Positions 1 through 9,820 of a stretch of DNA of 54,724 bases are shown piece by piece; position 1 is the first letter of the stretch, and each line of letters begins with the position of its first letter. The position numbers and the translations under genes are program-made. The notes beneath the pieces are model-generated. The model did not search any database and was not told the DNA's origin. It was given only the letters and a program-made list of their open reading frames with translations. The DNA lies in contig NZ_JAGPOX010000060.1 of the NCBI RefSeq assembly GCF_019038435.1, positions 1-54,724 of the forward strand. Direction: 5' to 3'. The DNA comes from Nocardia alni. Lineage in GTDB: Bacteria; Actinomycetota; Actinomycetes; Mycobacteriales; Mycobacteriaceae.

Positions 1-1
1 G

Positions 2-124
2 ACCCTCCCTGCACCCGGCGACGAGACCCGCCCGGCCAGCAGCGCCTCCAGCTTCCACATTCGCGACCTCTTCGAAAAACCCCACGACCAGCCATCCGAG
101 GGCACGGCAACCCCACCCCCATAG
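2..124 (+). CDS. C-terminal end of a truncated rightward gene
   Basis: Reading frame 2 is open from the window edge to a TAG at 122-124 and gives 40 residues ending in a proline/threonine-rich tail, with a plausible charged segment (HIRDLFEKPHDQ). No start is visible because the gene begins outside the window. The family cannot be identified. The next gene is of a kind often found beside recombinases, so a recombinase or other mobile-element protein is possible, but that is inference from context only. Confidence 0.35.
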   Translation, partial: TLPAPGDETRPASSASSFHIRDLFEKPHDQPSEGTATPPP

Positions 125-160
125 AGCGACACCCCGAACCAGGCAGCCAGAACCATCGGC

Positions 161-931
161 TTGCTCGGAAACGCACTTGTCCGGCGGCTTCCGCAGTGTG
201 CTGTGTTCACGGAGTACTGGCGTCGTTGGCACACTGGCCACGCCACTGGCGTTCTCAAGGCCACTGAAACTTCCTTGACCTGCGTGGACCTAGCGGGACG
301 TTATTCGAACCGCGCTGACCTGCAGAATCTTGAGGCCGCACGTGCCTCGATCCAGGTCAGAAGCGCTCCAACGGTCCCCCAGCGACGCAAACGACCCTCA
401 CGCGCCAAGAAAAAGACCCACACCCCGCAACGCCTCGAACGCCGGTTCTCCCCCGGCACGATCGACGAACTGATCCAGACGTACCAAGACGGCACTCCCA
501 TCGCCGCACTCGCCACCCAATACAAGGTCTCCAAAACCGCCGTCCTGGCCCTCCTCACGCGACGACACACCCCCCGCCGCTACCAGTCGATGACCAATAC
601 CGACATCGACCACGCCGAACAGCTCTACCTGGCCGGCCACTCCCTCACCGCCTGCGCCCAACTCGCCGGATTCCCCGCCAGCAGCATCAACCGCGCCCTC
701 AACAAACGCGGCACTCCCATGCGCCCAGCAGGCCCCCACGCAGCACTCGATAGAACCTCCGGCCGAGCTAGCGACACACGTAGCGCGAGGCAATTTCTCG
801 CCGCCAGCAATCGACCTGAATCCCTGGTGTGTCCGGAGACTCGAACTCGCCACAGTCTACGACTGCGTACGCTCATGCAACGGAATCAACCACAGTGGAT
901 CGACCACCGAGAGGTTCTTGGCGTGTCGTAG
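161..931 (+). CDS. Recombinase-associated helix-turn-helix protein, probably recombined or degenerate at both ends
   Basis: The central part (about residues 90-196, positions 430-750) has two consecutive helix-turn-helix-like units, around IAALATQYKVSKTAVLALL and ACAQLAGFPASSINRAL, preceded by a basic stretch (RRKRPSRAKKK). This layout matches small DNA-binding proteins often encoded next to serine recombinases in actinobacteria. The first 60 or so residues and the segment after about position 750 are low-complexity, unlike the core, and may not belong to the original gene. The TTG start at 161 has no good ribosome binding site, so the true start is uncertain. The stop codon sits in the loop of a 14-bp hairpin. 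It may mark the left edge of the BREX island. No catalytic recombinase domain is present. Confidence 0.5.
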   Translation: MLGNALVRRLPQCAVFTEYWRRWHTGHATGVLKATETSLTCVDLAGRYSNRADLQNLEAARASIQVRSAPTVPQRRKRPSRAKKKTHTPQRLERRFSPGTIDELIQTYQDGTPIAALATQYKVSKTAVLALLTRRHTPRRYQSMTNTDIDHAEQLYLAGHSLTACAQLAGFPASSINRALNKRGTPMRPAGPHAALDRTSGRASDTRSARQFLAASNRPESLVCPETRTRHSLRLRTLMQRNQPQWIDHREVLGVS

Positions 932-951
932 TGCGACACGCCAAGAATTTT
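915..951 (+). terminator. Perfect 14-bp hairpin followed by a short T run
   Basis: TTCTTGGCGTGTCG (915-928) pairs perfectly with 934-947 across a 5-nt loop, followed by TTTT. The TAG stop of the upstream ORF lies in the loop. This is a good rho-independent terminator candidate and would insulate the BREX operon from upstream transcription. Confidence 0.7.
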
Positions 952-1563
952 GACCAAACAGCAATCTGCCAGCGAACCAGCGATCTGTCGCTGCTAACCA
1001 GAGGATTCCACACTGAATTGGGCCGTAACTAGTAGAGAGCTCCGAACCACGGAGCTCCGAGCGATACAACAGCGCAAGTTTGCGGCAATCTTGAGTCTTT
1101 TGCCCTCTACCAGCCGAATTCATTTGATAACCAGTAGCGGTTCCGGAAAAACCAACCTCCGAGGGGAGCGTTGTGGCAGCACCCAATTTGTTTGCTGCAG
1201 TACATCTTCGGTCGGCAACCGTCTTTCGATAGACACATCACGGCTCGCCAACCACCGAGCCGCAGCGGCCTCATATCAACACTGCCGCAACAGCTCTCAG
1301 TCGACCACCAGCGAATTGGCAAGTAACATCAGCCCACGTTCGCCGATTGCACTCGGAGGACATGTAGCGGATGGAGCTGTATGCTGGCTCGTTCGGCGGT
1401 GTGGTGGGGACCCGGAAGGATTGCCGTGCTTCAGGATTCGGCGCTCTGAAGTGAGAACAATCCCAATCAGCACCCCTATAGGCGACGGGGCTTCCAGAGC
1501 CGGCCGATTACCCGTCACCAGTAGATAAAACGTGATGGCAACAGAGAATGGGGGGTTCGCCGT
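932..1563. other. Intergenic region upstream of the BREX operon
   Basis: I see no convincing gene here. ORFs on both strands lack family features and have atypical composition. A 7-bp inverted repeat lies at 1037-1057. The pglW promoter should be in the last 200 bases, but no clear -35/-10 pair could be assigned by eye. Confidence 0.5.
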
Positions 1564-4500
1564 ATGGATGTGGATCGGTGGACGTCTGTCACCGAGTCAA
1601 GTTTCGAGCACGAACGCCGCGGCCTGGAGGCCATCCGTGTCGCGCTACCCGATGCCGACCCCTGGCATGCGTGGGCGAACTTCACCTTCACGGAGCGATA
1701 CGGGCACGTGCGCGAGGTGGACCTGCTGGTGATCGCACCCAACGGGGTACACATGATCGAGCTGAAAGACTGGCGCGGTCGGCTCATCGTCGAGAACGGC
1801 GACTGGGTACAGGAACTGGATAGTAGAGGGTGCCGGCATCATCGCAACCCGCTGCATCTGAACGAACAGAAGGCCAAGGAACTTGCCGGGCTGCTCGCCC
1901 CGCACCTTGGATCCGAGCGCGTCTTCGTGACCAGTCATGTCTGCCTCACCAACAAGGATCTGAAGTTCGAGTTGCCGCCGGGCGACCGCGCAAACACGCA
2001 CACCATCACGGAGCTGGTGCGGGTCTTGAACGGGCCGGTGCTCGACGAGCGCCGCCGAATGACCTCCCAGCGGGCGAAGTCCGTCGCTCGCGCGCTACAG
2101 AAGGTCGGAATCGGCCGCAGCGAAGCCGATTTCACAGTGGGCGCCTACCGACTCGAACACCAGCCGTTCGACATCGGCCCCACCTGGAGCGACTATCAGG
2201 CCAAACACGCCGACCTCGGCACACCGGCGCGCGTCCGGATCTACGTCTCCGAGCGCGGTGCGAATGCCGAGGCGCGCAAGTCGGTGTACGACTCGGCGAG
2301 GCGAGAGGCGGCGGTGCTGCGCCAGTTCAGGCACCCCGGCGTGGTGCGGTTCGTCGATATCGACTCCGGCGCGCATCCCGCGGGTCCGGCGCTGATATTC
2401 GAATACGACCCGGCCACCATCCGCCTGGACGAATTTGTGTCACGTCATGCCGGCTCTCTCGACCTCTCGGATCGGCTGCAGCTGGTACGCCAACTGGCGG
2501 AAACGATGCGGGCGGCACACTCGAGGCGCATCTACCATCGCGGTCTGGCCGCCCACTCGGTACACGTGATCCCACGCCTGCACGACCGTAGCGGCCGCCA
2601 GCTGGGGGAACAAGATCGTTGGCGCACACCGTATCTGCTGATCTCGGACTGGCAGATCGCCACCCAGCGCAGCACCATCAGCCGACCGGGGCTGACCAGC
2701 CAGACCTCGACAAGTCTCACGGCGACGCATCTCGCGCCCGGCACCGAGGTGTATCTGGCGCCGGAGCTGGCTGCCCACAAGCCCAAGCCTATCGAGATGG
2801 ATGTGTACGGCCTGGGAATTCTCACCTACCTGCTGGTGGCGGGCCGTCCTCCGGCCGCGACCCAAGCGGAGCTGCTTGCCAGATTCGAGGCAGGTGAAGG
2901 GTTACGGCCGGGCGCGGTGGTGGATGGCTTGCAACCCGACGTCGACGAGCTCGTAGAGGCTGCTACCGCCTACCAGCCGGAGCGCCGAATCTCCACGGTC
3001 GACGAGTTGCTGGAGTGGCTCGAGCTCATCGAGACCGAATTGCGCACACCCACGGATCCGGAACCGGTTGCGCCGGAGATCGATCCGCTCGAGGCGGTCG
3101 CCGGCGACGTCTTGGGCCGACGCTGGGAAGTACGTCGTCGGCTCGGCACCGGCTCGACCAGCCGTGCATTCCTGGTACGCGATCTCGAGGCCGACCCTCA
3201 TGCGAAGGATGCGCGGGCCTTCGCAGTACTGAAAGTGGCACTCTCGGACGGTCGCGCCGACGTGCTGACCCGCGAGGCCGAGGTGATGCGGCGGCTGCGC
3301 AAGGACGCCCGCATCATTCAGTCGGTGGATCCCGGGATAGTCCCCCTCGGCGGCCGCACCGGCCTGCTACTCGAATATGTCGGCGATGAAAGGGAATTGG
3401 CCGGGCCCACCGAGACGGGGAGCAAACGCCGCCGCACCGAGGAAACGGTGGCGCGACACCTCCGCGAGAACGGCCGCCTCACCGTGGACGAGCTGGAGGC
3501 CTACAGCGAATACCTGTTCGGTGCAGTCGAATTCCTCGAGGGTGAGGGCATCTGGCACCGGGACCTGAAACCGGACAACATCGCGATTCGAGTACGCCCC
3601 AACCGAACTCGGCAGCTGGTGCTGATCGACTTCTCGCTCGCCGGCTATCCGGCCAAGGATACCGAGGCGGGGACCGACGGCTACCTGGACCCGTTCATCG
3701 GCACCGTCAGCCGCACCAATTACGACGCGCACGCCGAACGCTACGCACTGGCGGCCACGCTGCACGAGATGGCGTCCGCGGAACTCCCGCGCTGGGGTGA
3801 TGGCTCGGTAGCGCCACGGCAGACCGATGCGGATCAACTCCCTCATCCGGAGATCGCCGCGGACGCATTCGATCCGTCGATTCGGGACGGGTTGATCGCG
3901 TTCTTCCGCAAGGCATTACACCGGGATGCCGCACAGCGGTTCGACGACCTCAAGCCCATGCGAGACGAGTGGCGGCGGATCTTCCTGGAAATGGCACGAG
4001 CGGTGCCCTCCCGCCCGCGGACTCGGCAACCGGGCGTGGACGCGACCGTCGGTGCCGACTCCGAAACGCAAGCCGGTCTCGCGCCCGCGGACGCGGAGAC
4101 ATCCGAGCAGGAGCGCAACCGGATCGCCGAACAGGCGACCCGCGAAACCTCTCTGGCGACTGCCGGTTTGACGGCGGCAGCCGAGCAATTCCTATACGGG
4201 ATCGGCATCAACACGGTCGGAGATCTGCTCGACTACAGCCAGCGCAATCTCATCAACGCCCCCGGCCTAGGGGCGCGCACCCGCATCGAGATCCAGGGCC
4301 GCCAGAAACAGTGGGGCAGCCTGCTGGGCCGCACCACGCCCACACCGCTCACTACCGAAGGCCGCCGCGACGCCAGGGAAGAGCTGGCCGAATTACAGTC
4401 CACCGCAGCAGATCTGGGCGCGACGGCACTGCGGGCACTGAGCCTGGACACCCTGGTATCTCAGCTGGTGCCGGAACTCAACAGCAACGGCTCCAACGCC

Positions 4501-6144
4501 AAGAAGGTCGCGATGGTGACCCGGCTGCTTCAGGTCCCCGGTGTGGATAGCCTGCCCGACCTGGGCGTGTGGCCGACAAAGTCGGCGGTAGCAGCGTCTA
4601 TGGGCGTCAGCTCGCCGGCAATCTCGCAGTCGCTCAAGCAGATGCGTCAGAAGTGGCGTAAATCCGATGCACTGTCCGCGGTACGCGATGAAATCCTGGA
4701 ACTGCTGGGGGAATTCGGCCGAATCGCCTCCATCATCGAGCTCGCCGACGCCCTGATCCTGCGCCGCGGCACCCGCCTCGACGGGCGGGCGCAGCGCCGG
4801 GCACTGGCGGTGGCTGTGGTGCGCGCGGTCGTGGAGGCCGAACAACTGACACCAGACGAGGCGGCGTTCGAGTGCAATGGCCCCCGCGACGGCGCACTGC
4901 CGGTGGTGTTGGCTCTGGAGGTGGACGAAGCCAACGATCCGCCCGAAACACCTTCGGTGAAGGCATTGTTGGGCTACGCGGCGCGGCTGGGTGCCGCGGC
5001 CGACCGGCTGGCGGATGCGGAGACCCTCCCCACGCCCGGCACCGTGCTGGAACGGTTGAGCGCCATCGACGTTCCACCAGGCGTCGTCGAGTGGCCCGAT
5101 CTGGGCTGGGACGAGCGGCGGCTGGTGCAGATGGCGGTGGGCGCATCACGGAATGCCGCGGCCACACCGCGATTGGAGATCTACCCACTGACGCTGCCGC
5201 TGGTAAGAGCGGCACGTCTCACCCAGGCGGGCCTGATCCGCCTCACCCCTGGTCTGGAGCGCCAGCGCCAACCCGGCATACGGGAGACGGAGGTGCGCGA
5301 GCGGATTCGTGCCCGATTCCCGGAACTCGGAGCGGGACAGGGCCTCCCGAAAGGCTCTGAACTCACCGCCGCACTGCGCAACGCCGGCTTTGACCTGGTA
5401 CTGGAGACCAGTGCCGAGGGAATAACCCGCTACCTGCCGACTCACGGGATAGACGTCCTCAGCTCGCTGTCGGCTTGGTCGGGGCGCCGGTCCACCGCCA
5501 CCACCGTCCGGGACGGCCGCTGGGCCGACGACCCCACCGTGGCAGCGGCGGCCCGCGCCGAAGAACAACTCACCGCGGCAGCGGGCCGCGATGGCTTCCG
5601 AGTGCTGACGGTGCGTTCCTCGATCGCTCACCTGGCCGCCGACGAGATCGCGAGTCGGTTTGCCGCCGAACCGATCTCGATGACAGGGCTCTTCCTGTCC
5701 GTCATGCACGACCTGGTTCCCTCCGGCGGCAAGCCAACCTGGGAGACGATCCTCATCTCCGATGCCGCCGAACCCGGCAGCAAGCGTGCTATCCATTTCG
5801 CGGACTACGCGCGCACAGCATTCGGCCGCATCGAACCGCAAGTGCTTACACGTCTGGCTGCCGCACCAGGCCCGGTACTCATAACCGACACCTTCGTTTT
5901 CGCCCGCTATGACGCCATGGGCGTACTGAACAGGCTCGCGGAGCAGGCCCGGCACGGCGGTCGTGGACTGTGGATGCTCTGTCCTCAGGACGACCCCAAT
6001 CGCGAGCCGCGCCTGGGCACGGTCGTTGTCCCTTTTCAAGCCGGGTTCAGCGAGTGGATCGTGCTGACCGACGACTGGATCCGCAACAAGCACCGGGCCG
6101 GTATCCGAAATATCAACGGCGACAATGCAGGAGTGTCGAAATGA
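1564..6144 (+). CDS. pglW: PglW: BREX type 2 NERD/Ser-Thr kinase
   Basis: This is a 1526-aa multidomain kinase of the type 2 BREX (Pgl) phage-defence system. Seen in order: a NERD nuclease-related domain (about residues 10-130, with VDLLVIAPNGVHMIELKDW); a first kinase-like domain (about 222-430) whose catalytic loop reads YHRGLAAH, so the HRD aspartate is Gly, making it a likely pseudokinase; and a second, complete kinase domain (from about 516) with glycine loop GTGSTSRAFLV, lysine in VLKV, HRDLKPDN at 665 and DFS at 689. A helix-hairpin-helix segment resembling the RNA polymerase alpha C-terminal domain follows near 879-930. The ATG at 1564 precedes the NERD domain directly. It overlaps pglX by 4 bp (ATGA), which implies translational coupling. 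Function is from the family. Confidence 0.93.
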   Translation: MDVDRWTSVTESSFEHERRGLEAIRVALPDADPWHAWANFTFTERYGHVREVDLLVIAPNGVHMIELKDWRGRLIVENGDWVQELDSRGCRHHRNPLHLNEQKAKELAGLLAPHLGSERVFVTSHVCLTNKDLKFELPPGDRANTHTITELVRVLNGPVLDERRRMTSQRAKSVARALQKVGIGRSEADFTVGAYRLEHQPFDIGPTWSDYQAKHADLGTPARVRIYVSERGANAEARKSVYDSARREAAVLRQFRHPGVVRFVDIDSGAHPAGPALIFEYDPATIRLDEFVSRHAGSLDLSDRLQLVRQLAETMRAAHSRRIYHRGLAAHSVHVIPRLHDRSGRQLGEQDRWRTPYLLISDWQIATQRSTISRPGLTSQTSTSLTATHLAPGTEVYLAPELAAHKPKPIEMDVYGLGILTYLLVAGRPPAATQAELLARFEAGEGLRPGAVVDGLQPDVDELVEAATAYQPERRISTVDELLEWLELIETELRTPTDPEPVAPEIDPLEAVAGDVLGRRWEVRRRLGTGSTSRAFLVRDLEADPHAKDARAFAVLKVALSDGRADVLTREAEVMRRLRKDARIIQSVDPGIVPLGGRTGLLLEYVGDERELAGPTETGSKRRRTEETVARHLRENGRLTVDELEAYSEYLFGAVEFLEGEGIWHRDLKPDNIAIRVRPNRTRQLVLIDFSLAGYPAKDTEAGTDGYLDPFIGTVSRTNYDAHAERYALAATLHEMASAELPRWGDGSVAPRQTDADQLPHPEIAADAFDPSIRDGLIAFFRKALHRDAAQRFDDLKPMRDEWRRIFLEMARAVPSRPRTRQPGVDATVGADSETQAGLAPADAETSEQERNRIAEQATRETSLATAGLTAAAEQFLYGIGINTVGDLLDYSQRNLINAPGLGARTRIEIQGRQKQWGSLLGRTTPTPLTTEGRRDAREELAELQSTAADLGATALRALSLDTLVSQLVPELNSNGSNAKKVAMVTRLLQVPGVDSLPDLGVWPTKSAVAASMGVSSPAISQSLKQMRQKWRKSDALSAVRDEILELLGEFGRIASIIELADALILRRGTRLDGRAQRRALAVAVVRAVVEAEQLTPDEAAFECNGPRDGALPVVLALEVDEANDPPETPSVKALLGYAARLGAAADRLADAETLPTPGTVLERLSAIDVPPGVVEWPDLGWDERRLVQMAVGASRNAAATPRLEIYPLTLPLVRAARLTQAGLIRLTPGLERQRQPGIRETEVRERIRARFPELGAGQGLPKGSELTAALRNAGFDLVLETSAEGITRYLPTHGIDVLSSLSAWSGRRSTATTVRDGRWADDPTVAAAARAEEQLTAAAGRDGFRVLTVRSSIAHLAADEIASRFAAEPISMTGLFLSVMHDLVPSGGKPTWETILISDAAEPGSKRAIHFADYARTAFGRIEPQVLTRLAAAPGPVLITDTFVFARYDAMGVLNRLAEQARHGGRGLWMLCPQDDPNREPRLGTVVVPFQAGFSEWIVLTDDWIRNKHRAGIRNINGDNAGVSK

Positions 6145-9100
6145 TCGACCGCGTCCTATTGCTGGCAGACCTCCGCAAGCAGGTAGTGGCGGCCGAAAAG
6201 GATCTGACCGAACAGGTCGAGCACCCCGTCACCGAACTCGCCCGTGCGGCGCGCGATAAGTTGCTCGATGAATACCATGAGGCCAAGAAGGTCGGCCGTA
6301 CCGCGGCCACATGGTCGACATGGCTTGTGGGCGACGACAAATTCCCGGGTCGTATCCCCCAGGTAGCCGCCGCATGGGTGCTGGGCACCGTCTTCGTGCG
6401 CTTCTGCGAAGACAATCAGCTCATCACCGAGCCGTACCTGACCGGACCCAGTACTGACCGCCGCGATTTGGCGCAGGCTCGCTACGACGCCTACGTCGAA
6501 TCCGATCCCGACCCCACCTACCGCGGCTGGCTACTGCGCGCCTTCGCCGAAGTCGGCTCCGGCCAGGCGGGCAAGCTCCTGTTCGACCCTGCACACAACG
6601 CGCTGTACCAGATCCCGCTCTCTCATGAGGGTGCGGGCGCGCTGGTCGAATTCTGGCGTACGCGGGACGAATACGGGCAGTTGATACACGATTTCACGGA
6701 CCCGCTGCGGGAGGGCGGCAAAGAGGGTTGGAGTACGCGGTTCCTCGGTGACCTGTATGAGGAGCTCTCCGATAATGTGCGCAAGGCCTATGCACTGCGG
6801 CAGACTCCAGAATTTGTGGAGGAGTTCATCCTCGATCGCACCATGAAGCCAGCACTCGGTGAGTTTGGCCACGAAGCGCTGAAGGTCATCGATCCGACTT
6901 GCGGCTCAGGACATTTCGTGCTCGGAGCCTTCAGGCGCCTGTTCGAGAAATGGGAAGTGCAGCCATGTGGGAAGGACCTGCATCAGCAGGTGCGGGCGGC
7001 GTTGGATTCGGTGCACGGTGTGGACCTCAACCCATTCGCCGTTGGCATCACACGCTTCCGACTGCTGGTGGCGGCCATGGCAGCAGCCAAGATTGACACG
7101 CTCGCCGAGGCCGCTAATTACGAGTGGCCGATCCACCTGGCGATCGGCGATTCGCTGATCCAGAACCGGCAGCTCGAACTCAACTACAACAGTGCCGGGG
7201 ATCACGATCCCCTCGTCGAATTCTCCTACGCTACCGAGGATCTGCCTGAGCATTCTAGCATCCTAGCGAACAGACGCTACCACGTGGTGGTCGGCAACCC
7301 GCCGTACATCACTGTGAAGGACAGGAAGCTCAACGAGGCGTATCGGAAGATCTACTCCGACGTCTGCTCAGGAAAATACGCGCTCTCGGTACCGTTCGTC
7401 GCCCGCTTCTTCGAACTCGCCAAGCGCGGTGGCTCGGACGGCCGTGGGTTCGGGCGAGTGGGGCAGATCACCGCGAACTCGTTCATGAAGCGCGAGTTCG
7501 GAACCAAGCTCATCGAAGAATACTTCGCCAAGAGTGTCGAGCTCATCGAGGTGGTCGACACATCCGGCGCATATATTCCGGGACACGGCACGCCGACGGT
7601 AATACTCGTCGGCACACCACGATCCGGCGACAGCCGGACGCCGACAATCCGCACTGTGCGAAGCGTGCAGGGGGAACCTAAGGCACCTGCCAAACCTGAG
7701 AACGGGCTCGTGTGGCGGGAGATCGTCGAGCAGATAGACAATCCAGGCTTTGTTGGGAAATGGGTTTCGGTGGACGACCTCGAGCGGAAGCGATACTTCA
7801 GTAGGCAACCTTGGATTCTCATTGATGGCGGTCTAGAGATGGTGGATAAAATCGCCGACGCAGGCACCGTCAGATTGCGATCAGCTCTGGCACGTGACAT
7901 CGGTTTCGCAAGCTTCTCTGGGGTTGACGACGCATTCTATCTACCGCGCCATCTGCATAACAGATGGCACGCGCCCGATTACATGCAGCGCCCCATGGCG
8001 GTCGGCGAGGACATTCGTGACTGGAATGTGAATCCATCATTCGACGCCTTGGTAACCAATCGGTTAGACGGATCTGTTATTGATTTCGACAGCACCTCCG
8101 CTTGGGGTCGGCACTTGTGGCGGTATAAGCAGATAATGGGCCGATTAACAGATTTCGCACGAAATTCACGTTTCGACACAAATATTCCCTGGTGGTCATG
8201 GTACCGATGGGTCTCAGACCGTTATCGAACACCAGAGTCCATCAGTTTTAGCCATGTCGCAACCCATTTTCATTCGGCGTTTGATAAATCGGGTATGACG
8301 TTCAACCAGCACGCCCCGGTAATCAAACTACCCGAGGGGGCGAGCGACGACGAGTATCTGCGGCTGCTCGGGCTGCTCAATAGCTCCACCGCTTGCTTCT
8401 GGCTCAAGATGGTGAGCCACAACAAGGGCAGCACTGTTGACGACAAGGGAGCCCGCCAGTCACGCGTGCCTTTCGACGACTTCTACGAGTTCACAGGAAC
8501 CAAACTGCAAGGGTTCCCACTAGTGGTAAACGATTTCTCGGTTCACATCAGTAACGACCTAGATCGATTAGCCAATGAACTCAGCCAGACGAGCGCAACA
8601 TCAGCTGCGCAGATATCAGTACCGTCGACTGCATTGCTGCGCCGAGCCGAATCCTGCTGGCATACAATCCGCCGCCGCATGATTGCCCTTCAAGAGGAGC
8701 TCGACTGGCACGTCTACTCCCTCTATGCCCTCCACCCCGAAGACCTCCGTCCTCGTGATGCGGTTGCGCCGGAGCTAAATTTTGGGGAACGTGCGTTCGA
8801 GATCGTCCTGGCTCGACGCGTACTCAAAGGTGAAGCGTCGGGCGATTGGTTCGGCCGCCATAACGCGACTCCAACTACCGAAATCCCCTCTCACTGGCCG
8901 GATTCCTACAAACGCATCGTGGAAAAGCGCATCGATGCCATCGAAAACAACCGCGCCATAGGCATGATCGAGCGCCCCGAATACAAACGCCGCTGGGCCA
9001 CTGAGGGCTGGGATGCTTTGCAACACAGGGCACTCCGCTCCTGGCTCCTCGATCGCATCGAGCAGCGCGATCTCTGGCACGACGAGAACGACCAGCCGGT

Positions 9101-9818
9101 GATCCGCACTCTTCCCCGCCTCATTGACTTGCTCTCGCAGGACGAGGATTTCACCTCCATCAGCGCGATCTACGTCCCACGCCAAGACTTAGCGAAAGTT
9201 GTAGCGGATCTACTCACCGAGGAGCACGTCCCCTTCCTGGATGCCTTGCGCTACAAGCCATCCGGCCTCCGCAAACGCGCCGACTGGGAGCACGTCTGGG
9301 ACCTCCAACGCCAAGAGGACAACGCCCCAAACCTGGAGCAACAGCTCAAGATTCGCGATTCGATCCCGATACCACCCAAGTACACCAGCGCAGATTTCCT
9401 CCGCACCTCCTTCTGGCAGGCCCGCGGCAAACTAGACGTCCCCAAGGAACGCTTAATTTCCTACGGCGACACCAACACCCCCACCCCGCAACGCTACGGC
9501 TGGGCGGGCTGGGATCACCGGGAGCAGGCTCAGGCCCTCGCCACATATTTCACGACACATGCCCTGGACACCGAGCAGATCACCCCGCTACTAGCCGGTC
9601 TGCTGGAGCTCCAGCCCTGGCTGTACCAGTGGCACAACGAATTCGATGACGCTTACAGCGGACCCCCCGCCGACTTCTTCGCCGGGTACCGCCGCCAAAT
9701 CCAAAGCGAGCACGGATTGACCGACGACGACCTGCGCGCCTGGCGTCCGCCCGCCGCCACCCGCGGCCGGGCCACCGCCGCCAGAAAAACCACCCGAGCA
9801 CGTAAGACAAAGGAGTGA
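6141..9818 (+). CDS. pglX: PglX: BREX type 2 adenine-specific DNA methyltransferase
   Basis: The 1225-aa protein has the class I SAM-binding motif DPTCGSGHF (from residue 251) and the amino-methyltransferase motif NPPY (residue 386), as expected for N6-adenine methylation. In BREX, PglX marks host DNA and is needed for phage exclusion. The part after the catalytic domain, encoded roughly at 7.8-8.7 kb, is visibly richer in A+T and in codons such as ATA, TTA and GAT than its flanks; this is where a target-recognition domain would lie. The ATG at 6141 overlaps the pglW stop. The reading frame is intact, so the methyltransferase is predicted to be functional. Confidence 0.94.
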   Translation: MIDRVLLLADLRKQVVAAEKDLTEQVEHPVTELARAARDKLLDEYHEAKKVGRTAATWSTWLVGDDKFPGRIPQVAAAWVLGTVFVRFCEDNQLITEPYLTGPSTDRRDLAQARYDAYVESDPDPTYRGWLLRAFAEVGSGQAGKLLFDPAHNALYQIPLSHEGAGALVEFWRTRDEYGQLIHDFTDPLREGGKEGWSTRFLGDLYEELSDNVRKAYALRQTPEFVEEFILDRTMKPALGEFGHEALKVIDPTCGSGHFVLGAFRRLFEKWEVQPCGKDLHQQVRAALDSVHGVDLNPFAVGITRFRLLVAAMAAAKIDTLAEAANYEWPIHLAIGDSLIQNRQLELNYNSAGDHDPLVEFSYATEDLPEHSSILANRRYHVVVGNPPYITVKDRKLNEAYRKIYSDVCSGKYALSVPFVARFFELAKRGGSDGRGFGRVGQITANSFMKREFGTKLIEEYFAKSVELIEVVDTSGAYIPGHGTPTVILVGTPRSGDSRTPTIRTVRSVQGEPKAPAKPENGLVWREIVEQIDNPGFVGKWVSVDDLERKRYFSRQPWILIDGGLEMVDKIADAGTVRLRSALARDIGFASFSGVDDAFYLPRHLHNRWHAPDYMQRPMAVGEDIRDWNVNPSFDALVTNRLDGSVIDFDSTSAWGRHLWRYKQIMGRLTDFARNSRFDTNIPWWSWYRWVSDRYRTPESISFSHVATHFHSAFDKSGMTFNQHAPVIKLPEGASDDEYLRLLGLLNSSTACFWLKMVSHNKGSTVDDKGARQSRVPFDDFYEFTGTKLQGFPLVVNDFSVHISNDLDRLANELSQTSATSAAQISVPSTALLRRAESCWHTIRRRMIALQEELDWHVYSLYALHPEDLRPRDAVAPELNFGERAFEIVLARRVLKGEASGDWFGRHNATPTTEIPSHWPDSYKRIVEKRIDAIENNRAIGMIERPEYKRRWATEGWDALQHRALRSWLLDRIEQRDLWHDENDQPVIRTLPRLIDLLSQDEDFTSISAIYVPRQDLAKVVADLLTEEHVPFLDALRYKPSGLRKRADWEHVWDLQRQEDNAPNLEQQLKIRDSIPIPPKYTSADFLRTSFWQARGKLDVPKERLISYGDTNTPTPQRYGWAGWDHREQAQALATYFTTHALDTEQITPLLAGLLELQPWLYQWHNEFDDAYSGPPADFFAGYRRQIQSEHGLTDDDLRAWRPPAATRGRATAARKTTRARKTKE

Positions 9819-9820
9819 CA

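Noticed and set aside
815..860. On the minus strand this stretch resembles a tRNA 3' end (GAGTTCGAGTC and a terminal ACACCA)
   Set aside because: The T stem pairs at only three positions and the distance from T loop to CCA is two bases short; no acceptor or anticodon arm was found. It could be an att-site remnant but is not supported.
1091..1528. 145-aa plus-strand ORF upstream of pglW
   Set aside because: Ser/Arg-rich composition, no ribosome binding site and no recognisable motif; looks like chance reading of intergenic DNA.
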